DNA of 8,716 nt from Rhodobacterales bacterium UBA3089 (GTDB lineage Bacteria > Pseudomonadota > Alphaproteobacteria > Rhodobacterales > Rhodobacteraceae). The notes below the pieces were generated by a model. That model worked only from the letters and a program-made list of their open reading frames with translations. It did no database searches and was not told the DNA's origin. The first letter of the stretch is position 1; each line of letters opens with the position of its first letter. The DNA lies in NCBI GenBank assembly GCA_002367255.1, contig DFBD01000092.1, positions 1 through 8,716 on the forward strand, given 5' to 3'. This document shows, piece after piece, positions 1 through 5,259 of this stretch. The translations under genes were made by a program, and so were the position numbers.

Positions 1-1
1 G

Positions 2-343
2 GAAGCCGAGATGTTCCTTGACGAAATGGGTCTGCAATAGGCTGGTCTCGATCGGCTTATCAAGGCGGGATACGCGCTGTTGTACTTGCAAACATATTTC
101 ACCGTTAGCCCCAAAGAAGCCCGCGCATGGACTATCCATGAAGGCACATCAGCCCCGCAAGCGGCTGGCGTTATCCACGGTGATTTTGAACGCGGGTTCA
201 TTCGCGCTGAAACCATCGCATACGATGATTTCGTCGAATTCAACGGCGAGCAGGGCGCCAAAGAAGCGGGCAAGATGCGGTCCGAAGGCAAGACATATAT
301 CGTTAAAGACGGCGATGTGATGCACTTCCTGTTTAATACCTGA
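2..343 (+). pseudogene. ychF: YchF/EngD Obg-family ATPase, 3' part, interrupted by in-frame TAG
   Basis: YchF is a ribosome-associated ATPase of the Obg/TRAFAC group. The reading frame starting at base 2 gives EAEMFLDEMGLQ, then a TAG at 38-40, then [20 protein letters not shown] and a normal YchF tail. That tail includes [40 protein letters not shown] and [11 protein letters not shown], ending at TGA 341-343. It is the end of the middle region plus the C-terminal TGS domain, about the last 113 codons of a protein usually near 363 residues; the rest lies outside the window. The TAG sits where the family normally has Glu (the EE/EP stretch before GL), so one base change would explain it. No frameshift is seen. 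A TTG at 80 could restart translation, but an isolated 87-residue TGS piece is unlikely to be functional. A recent nonsense mutation, a decaying second copy and a sequencing error are all possible. Family identity is near certain; pseudogene status is not. Confidence 0.85.
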
Positions 344-348
344 TTAAC
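333..348 (+). promoter_or_regulatory. CtrA-type box TTAA-N7-TTAAC upstream of the RTX gene
   Basis: TTAA at 333-336, seven bases, then TTAAC at 344-348 match the consensus for the alphaproteobacterial response regulator CtrA exactly. The box overlaps the ychF stop codon and lies 79 bases before the ATG of the RTX gene. A second, imperfect pair follows at 374-388 (TTAAC, then TTAAC with a spacer one base too short). The placement suits regulation of the secreted protein. TTAAC is generally frequent in this window, however, and another perfect match occurs inside the ycjF gene at 5069-5084, so chance occurrence is a real possibility. Confidence 0.4.
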
Positions 349-416
349 CACCTTTGAAAATCTGCGCCGGAATTTAACATTGGTTAACTTCCGTCGGCCA
401 TCCTGTGAATATCGGC

Positions 417-423
417 AGGAGGG
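417..423 (+). promoter_or_regulatory. Shine-Dalgarno AGGAGGG that sets the RTX gene start
   Basis: AGGAGGG lies four bases before the ATG at 428. It is a near-perfect ribosome binding site and selects this ATG over the in-frame TTG at 380. The 16 codons between the two give an unremarkable peptide with the only cysteine of the extended frame. Confidence 0.8.
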
Positions 424-427
424 CTCT

Positions 428-1927
428 ATGTGGGCGGAACTTCAATTTTTGCGGGCGGAATTCGATTCGCCTGAACGGCAACTGCTTGGGTTGTCGGATA
501 TGGAAACGATCTCGATTTCGGGACGGAACTATCTGCTGGTCGCAGGCGCGGCGGATGCAGGGTTAAGCAGTTACGAAATCCTTAACGACGGGTCACTTGT
601 GGCCAGTGACGACGTGTTGTGGTCGATTTCCTCCGGGACGGAGGCGGTCTCGGATCTAACCGTATTCACCATCGACGGATCGACCTATCTGCTGCCCTCA
701 GCCAACGCGGACGACAATCAAACCGTTTATGAAATCGGCGCCGATGGTAGTTTTGCGGTGGCCAACACCTATATGGATGCGGCCTCGACCTATGCGAATT
801 GGGAATTTACCACGGTGGTTGAAGATGGCGCAAACGGCTATCTTTACGGCTCCATTTGGGGGCGTGGCGGGTTTTTTCGGTTTGATCTGCAAGCGGGCGG
901 GACGTTGTCGAACCCGTTCTTGCAAAACGACACGATTGACATGTTTCTGGGCGATGTCAGCGTGATCGAATCCGGCGTCCTGCATGGCAAAACTTTCGTG
1001 TTCGTCGCTTCGGCACTGGATGCAGGTTTCCACAGTTTTTCAATTGGCGCGGGTGGTTCGTTGAACCTGCTGGATACGGTTGCGGCCGGGGATGTCGGGT
1101 TTAGCGGCATCACGGCGATGGCTGCGGTGGATGTGGGCGCGCGGGCGTTTTTGATTGTGGCCTCGGCGGGCACGGATTCGCTGCTGGTGATGCGGGTGTC
1201 TGAATGGGGCGTGATGAACGAGGTGGAACGGCTGGTCGACACCAACGACACACGTTTCGCCGGCGTCACAGCGCTTGAGGTTTTCGAGGCTGACGGGCGA
1301 CACTTCTTGCTGGCGGGGGGGGCGGACGACGGGATCACTCTGTTCGAGGTAACCTACAAAGGCCAATTGGACGTGCTGGCAACGGTGGCCGACAGCGCCG
1401 GGATGACGTTGCAAAACGTCACGGATATCGAAGCCACGGTGATTGACGGTACGGTGAACATCTTTGTTAGCAGCGCAACGGATCATGGGTTCACGCAGTT
1501 TTCGATGAATATCCCCAACGGTGCCAATATCATTCATGGTGGTGCAGTTGTCGATATTTTGACCGGCACGGACGCTGACGATACGATTTTCGGCTTTGGC
1601 CGCAGTGACGAACTGCGTGGCATGGGCGGGGATGACCGCCTGATTGACGGGCGCGGAAGCGATATGTTGTGGGGGGGCGCGGGGGCGGATGTATTCGAAT
1701 TTATTGCCGACGGGCGCAAAGACTACATCATGGATTTCGAGCTGGGCGTGGATAAAATCGACCTGCGCGACGCCTCGATGTTGTACTATTACGAGGATAT
1801 CGTTTTTGTGCCGACCGTTGAGGGTGCAAAGCTGGAATATGGGGATGAACAGGTAATTGTCACCGCCATAGATTCCACCTCGTTAACGATGGACATGTTC
1901 ACGCAGGACGATTTTATCTTCGGTTAG
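428..1927 (+). CDS. Predicted secreted protein: seven-repeat beta-propeller-like domain plus RTX calcium-binding repeats
   Basis: 499 residues, probably exported by type I secretion. No N-terminal signal peptide is visible and the protein has no cysteine, both typical of RTX proteins. About seven repeats of some 45-50 residues begin near residues 24, 76, 124, 176, 228, 279 and 331. Each follows the pattern of a short strand, (D/E)G, an aromatic-hydrophobic strand ending VA(S/G)A or AGGA, D-x-G, then F/Y-x-V/I and G-x-L. This suggests a seven-bladed propeller. Residues 380-424 are five nonapeptides in register: [36 protein letters not shown] and [28 protein letters not shown] and VDKIDL are typical of serralysin-type C-terminal RTX domains, and the hydrophobic end DDFIFG fits a C-terminal secretion signal. 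No transporter gene is nearby. Substrate and function are unknown. The stop overlaps that of truA. Confidence 0.9.
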   Translation: MWAELQFLRAEFDSPERQLLGLSDMETISISGRNYLLVAGAADAGLSSYEILNDGSLVASDDVLWSISSGTEAVSDLTVFTIDGSTYLLPSANADDNQTVYEIGADGSFAVANTYMDAASTYANWEFTTVVEDGANGYLYGSIWGRGGFFRFDLQAGGTLSNPFLQNDTIDMFLGDVSVIESGVLHGKTFVFVASALDAGFHSFSIGAGGSLNLLDTVAAGDVGFSGITAMAAVDVGARAFLIVASAGTDSLLVMRVSEWGVMNEVERLVDTNDTRFAGVTALEVFEADGRHFLLAGGADDGITLFEVTYKGQLDVLATVADSAGMTLQNVTDIEATVIDGTVNIFVSSATDHGFTQFSMNIPNGANIIHGGAVVDILTGTDADDTIFGFGRSDELRGMGGDDRLIDGRGSDMLWGGAGADVFEFIADGRKDYIMDFELGVDKIDLRDASMLYYYEDIVFVPTVEGAKLEYGDEQVIVTAIDSTSLTMDMFTQDDFIFG

Positions 1928-1933
1928 GCGAAG
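1918..1933. terminator. Possible bidirectional hairpin over the shared stop codons
   Basis: CTTCG at 1918-1922 and CGAAG at 1929-1933 form a 5-bp stem with a six-base loop (GTTAGG) that contains the stops of both converging genes. On the plus strand it is followed by GGG and TTTT (1937-1940), a weak intrinsic-terminator arrangement. The minus strand has no T-tract. The stem is short, so termination here is tentative. Confidence 0.3.
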
Positions 1934-2691
1934 GGGTTTTCAGGGTAGGTTACCTCGGCCAGATACAGGCCATGCGGTGGGCAAACCGGCCCGCATTTTG
2001 CGCGGTCCATGGATTCCAGCGCATGTTTTACCCGCTCGGGGGCCCATGCGCCTGCGCCGACGCGTTCTAACGTACCAACAAAACTGCGGACCTGATTGTG
2101 CAGAAAACTGCGGGCGCGGACGTGAAAGCGGTATTCAACCCCGCCGGAATACTCCAGCGTTTCGACGCGTAATTCGTCCAAAGTCTTAACCGGCGTTAAC
2201 CCTTGGCAGATCGACGAACGAAATGTGGTGAAGTCATGTTTTCCCAGCAAATAATTCGCGCCTTCTTGCATCGCGACGGGGTCAATCGGATGGTTAACCC
2301 GCCAGACAGTCCCCTCGTCAAACGTCATCGGCGCACGGCGTTGAACCATGCGAAACAGGTATCGACGTTCGACCGCAGAAAACCGCGCGTGGAAATCATC
2401 CGGCACACGCGTCGCATCAACAATCGCGACGGGTTGCGGTTTCATATGGAAATTCACCGCTTGGGAAAGGCGAAACGGGTCCCAGTCCGCCGCCATGTCC
2501 ACATGCGCAACCTGTCCCGTGGCATGCACGCCCGTGTCGGTACGGCCCGCACCCTGAATGCCCTCGCATTCCGGTTCCAGGATGCGCAAGGCCGCTTCGA
2601 TACAACCCTGAACCGACGGCACGTTGGGCTGCTTTTGCCAGCCGCAAAACGGCAGGCCATCATATTCGATTTTTAACGCATATCTGGGCAT
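1924..2691 (-). CDS. truA: tRNA pseudouridine(38-40) synthase TruA
   Basis: 255 residues, a normal TruA length. It isomerises uridines 38, 39 and 40 in the anticodon stem-loop of many tRNAs in the cytoplasm. The signature [11 protein letters not shown] holds the catalytic aspartate, D52. Other family motifs are YDG-x5-GWQ near the N-terminus (residues 10-19), DDFHARFSA (98-106) followed by [21 protein letters not shown] (194-208) and [11 protein letters not shown] (234-244). I chose the ATG at 2691, which gives [12 protein letters not shown], the usual TruA N-terminus. It is preceded by a G-rich stretch and an AAGG that can serve as ribosome binding site. The frame stays open upstream to 2814, but that would add 41 uncharacteristic residues and overlap the divergent ycjX gene. 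In many proteobacteria truA is linked to def/fmt or other genes; here it stands alone between a convergent and a divergent neighbour. Its TAA stop overlaps the RTX gene stop in the bases TTAG. Confidence 0.97.
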   Translation of the reverse strand: MPRYALKIEYDGLPFCGWQKQPNVPSVQGCIEAALRILEPECEGIQGAGRTDTGVHATGQVAHVDMAADWDPFRLSQAVNFHMKPQPVAIVDATRVPDDFHARFSAVERRYLFRMVQRRAPMTFDEGTVWRVNHPIDPVAMQEGANYLLGKHDFTTFRSSICQGLTPVKTLDELRVETLEYSGGVEYRFHVRARSFLHNQVRSFVGTLERVGAGAWAPERVKHALESMDRAKCGPVCPPHGLYLAEVTYPENPFA

Positions 2692-2712
2692 GCCCCCGCG
2701 TACCTTGAAAAT

Positions 2713-2734
2713 CAGGGTTTGCCAAGAGACCCTG
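2713..2734. promoter_or_regulatory. Inverted repeat CAGGGT-N10-ACCCTG in the divergent truA/ycjX promoter region
   Basis: Perfect 6-bp arms (2713-2718 and 2729-2734) flank a 10-base spacer, and pairing can extend inward by a wobble and one further pair. The dyad lies in the 97-bp region between the divergent starts at 2691 and 2789, 22 bases from truA and 54 from ycjX. It could be an operator for a dimeric regulator, or a hairpin in the truA leader. I do not recognise it as the site of a known regulator and saw no convincing -35/-10 pair on either strand. Confidence 0.35.
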
Positions 2735-2788
2735 TAATTCTGCAAACTGCTGACTATATGAAAGGGAACAAAATTTAAGGGGCCGTCG

Positions 2789-4207
2789 ATGGGAATTGGC
2801 AGTATCACAGACACAATCGCCCGCGCGGTGGAGGATGCATCCGACGGTGTGACCGAGATGTTCGAACCGGTGATCCGTATCGGTGTGACGGGGTTATCGC
2901 GGGCTGGTAAAACGGTGTTTATTACCTCGCTGGTGGCGAACCTGCTGGACCGTGGGCGGATGCCGCAACTGCTGGCGGCCAGTGAAGGGCGGATTGTGTC
3001 GGCGTTTTTGCAGCCGCAGCCGGACGATACCGTGCCGCGTTTTGCCTATGAAACCCATCTGGCCGCGCTGACCGGATCCACACTGCATTGGCCGCATTCA
3101 ACGCGCGCGATCAGCCAGTTGCGCCTGTCGTTGAAGGTGCAACCGCGTGGTCTGATGGCCGGAATGCGAGGGTTGAAAACCGTGCATATTGATATCGTGG
3201 ATTATCCCGGCGAATGGCTGTTGGACCTGCCGTTGTTAAGTCAAAGCTATGCTGAATGGTCTGAACAGGCATTACAGCAAGCTCGCTCGCAAGGCCGAGC
3301 ATCGCAGGCCGAGGGCTGGCTTGTCCAGCTTGAGGGCTGCGACCAAACTGCGGAACTGGACGAGCCCACGGCGCAGGATTTGGCACAAGGATTCACTGAA
3401 TACCTGTCCGCCAGCCGCGAAGCCGGATTTTCCGCCTGTGCGCCCGGCCGGTTCCTGCTGCCCGGTGATCTGGAAGGTTCGCCCGTGTTAACCTTCTGCC
3501 CGCTAGAGCGACCGGAAAAACCGCGCTCCAAAATGCTTTATGCGGAATTTGAACGCCGTTTCGAGGCCTATAAACGCAAAGTTGTGAAGCCGTTCTTCCG
3601 CGATCACTTCGCCAAAATTGATCGCCAGATTGTGCTGGTCGATACGCTGGGTGCGATTCATGCAGGGCCACAAGCGGTCGAGGATCTGCGCGGCGCGATG
3701 GGCGATATTTTGACCAGTTTCCGGCCCGGAAAAAACACATGGCTGTCGAAAATTCTACGTAAACGGGTTGAAAAAATCCTGTTTGTTGCGACCAAGGCCG
3801 ACCATTTGCACCACACGCAGCACCCGCAACTTACCGCGATCATGCAAGCGATGCTGCGCGATGCCAAAGACCGTGCGGATTTCAAAGGGGCCAGGACTGG
3901 CGCGATGTCTATCGCCAGTTTGCGCGCGACCGTCGAACAGACGGTGACACACGAGGGGCGCCCCCTCGATCTGGTGCGCGGCACGTTGTTGGAAACCGGT
4001 AAGGCTGCCGCGATGCACGCGGGCGAATTGCCCAACGATCCGGCGCATTTGTTAACACCTGCACGGCAAGGCGCGACAGACTGGCTGGACGGGGATTTCG
4101 ATGTCATGCGCTTTGCCCCCCCCGTATTGACCCGAAAACCGGGGGATGGCCTGCCGCATATCCGGCTGGACAAGGCCACGCAATTCTTGATCGGAGATCG
4201 CTTATGA
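2789..4207 (+). CDS. ycjX: YcjX-family (DUF463) P-loop NTPase
   Basis: 472 residues, close to the roughly 465 of E. coli YcjX. Nucleotide-binding motifs are clear: Walker A GLSRAGKT (35-42); [11 protein letters not shown] (133-143), which carries the DxxG-like DYPG characteristic of this family; a second strand IVLVDTLGA (281-289); and VATKADHL (333-340), which matches the G4 T/NKxD motif and suggests guanine recognition. No membrane segment or signal peptide is seen, so it is probably cytoplasmic or peripheral. AAGGGG at 2777-2782, six bases before the ATG, fixes the start. The stop overlaps the next start as ATGA, so it is translationally coupled to the YcjF-like protein. In enterobacteria ycjX and ycjF are co-regulated with the phage-shock proteins; a role in envelope stress is inferred from that. 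No PspA or PspF gene is in the window. A run of eight C at 4116-4123 lies near the 3' end. Confidence 0.94.
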   Translation: MGIGSITDTIARAVEDASDGVTEMFEPVIRIGVTGLSRAGKTVFITSLVANLLDRGRMPQLLAASEGRIVSAFLQPQPDDTVPRFAYETHLAALTGSTLHWPHSTRAISQLRLSLKVQPRGLMAGMRGLKTVHIDIVDYPGEWLLDLPLLSQSYAEWSEQALQQARSQGRASQAEGWLVQLEGCDQTAELDEPTAQDLAQGFTEYLSASREAGFSACAPGRFLLPGDLEGSPVLTFCPLERPEKPRSKMLYAEFERRFEAYKRKVVKPFFRDHFAKIDRQIVLVDTLGAIHAGPQAVEDLRGAMGDILTSFRPGKNTWLSKILRKRVEKILFVATKADHLHHTQHPQLTAIMQAMLRDAKDRADFKGARTGAMSIASLRATVEQTVTHEGRPLDLVRGTLLETGKAAAMHAGELPNDPAHLLTPARQGATDWLDGDFDVMRFAPPVLTRKPGDGLPHIRLDKATQFLIGDRL

Positions 4208-5199
4208 CAGAGGAAACCAAAACCCGTCGTGGTCCTGTGTTGATCGACACCGACCTGCCCGACGCCGAGGCAGAAACCCCGCAAGATGCCTTGCCCGTGC
4301 CGGAATCCGAAGGTCACGCCATGCAGCAGGTGACACGGATTGCGGCGCGAAAAACCAGTTGGCTGGGTCGGCTATTTTGGGGTGGAGTTCTCGCATTGAT
4401 CGGAATGATGGTCTCGCTCGCGGTGTGGGACTTTGTTAACGAACTGCTAACGCGAAATGCGTATCTTGGGCAGGTGGCGCTTGGACTTCTGGCGTTGGTT
4501 GGGTTTGTGTTGCTGATCGTGCTGCTGCGCGAGCTTGTGGCGTTCACGCGATTGTCGAAAATTGACGCCCTGCGCCGTGAAGTGGCCGATGCAAAGACGG
4601 ACGCCAGTTTGCCGGTGGCGCAGAAAATCATCAAAAAGCTCGACGGTTTTTACGCCTCGCGCGAGGAATTGCGCTGGCCGCGCCAGACTGTGGCCGAGCA
4701 TCAAGATAACGTTTTTGACGGGCCCGACCTTATCGATTTGGCCGAACGCCAACTGATGGCGCCGCTGGATCAAATGGCAGTGTTGGAGGTTCAGACCTCC
4801 GCGCGAAATGTTGCCGCCGCAACCGCGTTGATCCCGTTGGCGATGGTTGATGTGCTGGTGGCGTTAACCACCAACGTGCGCATGGTGCGTCGCATTGCCG
4901 AGGTTTACGGTGGCCGTGCCGGAACGCTGGGATCATGGCGCTTGCTGCGCGCGGTTGCAACGCATTTGCTGGCGACGGGCGCGGTGGCGATCGGGGATGA
5001 CATGATCAGTTCGGTCGCAGGGGGCGGGGCATTGTCCAAAGTCTCGCGCAAATTTGGCGAGGGGGTTATTAACGGCGCGTTAACCGCAAGGGTTGGTCTT
5101 GCCGCGATGGAGGTTTGCCGACCCATGCCGTTTAACGCCCTCAAGCGCCCCGGTGTATCGGGCATTTTGAAACGTGCCTTGGCAGGAATGCTCAAATAA
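4204..5199 (+). CDS. ycjF: YcjF-family (TIGR01620/DUF697) inner-membrane protein
   Basis: 331 residues, similar in size to E. coli YcjF. The layout is a polar acidic N-terminus (about 1-50), a basic patch, two adjacent membrane segments (about 57-78 and 88-108), and a long cytoplasmic part. That part includes a charged, probably coiled stretch (110-165) and a C-terminal DUF697-type domain (about 200-331) with the semi-hydrophobic NVAAATALIPLAMVDVLVAL and glycine-rich regions. The ATG lies inside the ycjX stop (ATGA). GGAG at 4193-4196, seven bases upstream, is its ribosome binding site within the ycjX coding sequence. YcjX and YcjF are almost always neighbours and are thought to act together, YcjF as the membrane partner of the NTPase; the pairing here supports that, but the biochemical role is not established. 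The next gene follows after 60 bases on the same strand. Confidence 0.93.
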   Translation: MTEETKTRRGPVLIDTDLPDAEAETPQDALPVPESEGHAMQQVTRIAARKTSWLGRLFWGGVLALIGMMVSLAVWDFVNELLTRNAYLGQVALGLLALVGFVLLIVLLRELVAFTRLSKIDALRREVADAKTDASLPVAQKIIKKLDGFYASREELRWPRQTVAEHQDNVFDGPDLIDLAERQLMAPLDQMAVLEVQTSARNVAAATALIPLAMVDVLVALTTNVRMVRRIAEVYGGRAGTLGSWRLLRAVATHLLATGAVAIGDDMISSVAGGGALSKVSRKFGEGVINGALTARVGLAAMEVCRPMPFNALKRPGVSGILKRALAGMLK

Positions 5200-5246
5200 G
5201 CCGGATTGATTAATTCCCCGTTAAAAGATAGCGTTACGCGATTATA

Positions 5247-5252
5247 GAGGGG
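5247..5252 (+). promoter_or_regulatory. Shine-Dalgarno GAGGGG supporting the GTG start of the DUF2339 gene
   Basis: GAGGGG ends seven bases before the GTG at 5260. No in-frame ATG lies near the N-terminus until residue 28 (5341), which would remove the first membrane segment, so the GTG is preferred. The 60-bp gap after ycjF shows no clear -35/-10 pair and no terminator, compatible with read-through from ycjXF. Confidence 0.7.
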
Positions 5253-5259
5253 TTTTATC

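Noticed and set aside
354..380. Possible promoter TTGAAA with TAACAT before the RTX gene
   Set aside because: The 15-base spacer is short and the -10 matches only four of six bases; too weak to list as a feature.
380..427. Upstream TTG (380) as start of the RTX gene
   Set aside because: The ATG at 428 has an AGGAGGG ribosome binding site; the TTG has none and lies in the presumed promoter region.
844..1537. Two overlapping minus-strand open frames of about 165 codons opposite the RTX gene
   Set aside because: They lie opposite the RTX repeats, have no good ribosome binding site, and show low-complexity Pro/Ser/Arg/His composition.
2203..2676. 157-codon plus-strand open frame opposite truA
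   Set aside because: truA on the minus strand is unambiguous; the plus frame is basic, motif-free and a complement artefact.
2692..2814. N-terminal extension of truA by 41 residues
   Set aside because: It would overlap the start of ycjX, and the added residues do not resemble Tru[13 protein letters not shown] is the usual N-terminus.
3658..4317. 219-codon minus-strand open frame opposite ycjX and the start of ycjF
   Set aside because: It lies opposite two well-recognised genes, has no recognisable domain, and its Ser/Arg/Cys-rich composition is typical of antisense frames in GC-rich genes.
5200..5259. Possible promoter between ycjF and the DUF2339 gene (TTGATT, TTATAG)
   Set aside because: The hexamers are not at a usable spacing, and no terminator precedes them; read-through is simpler.
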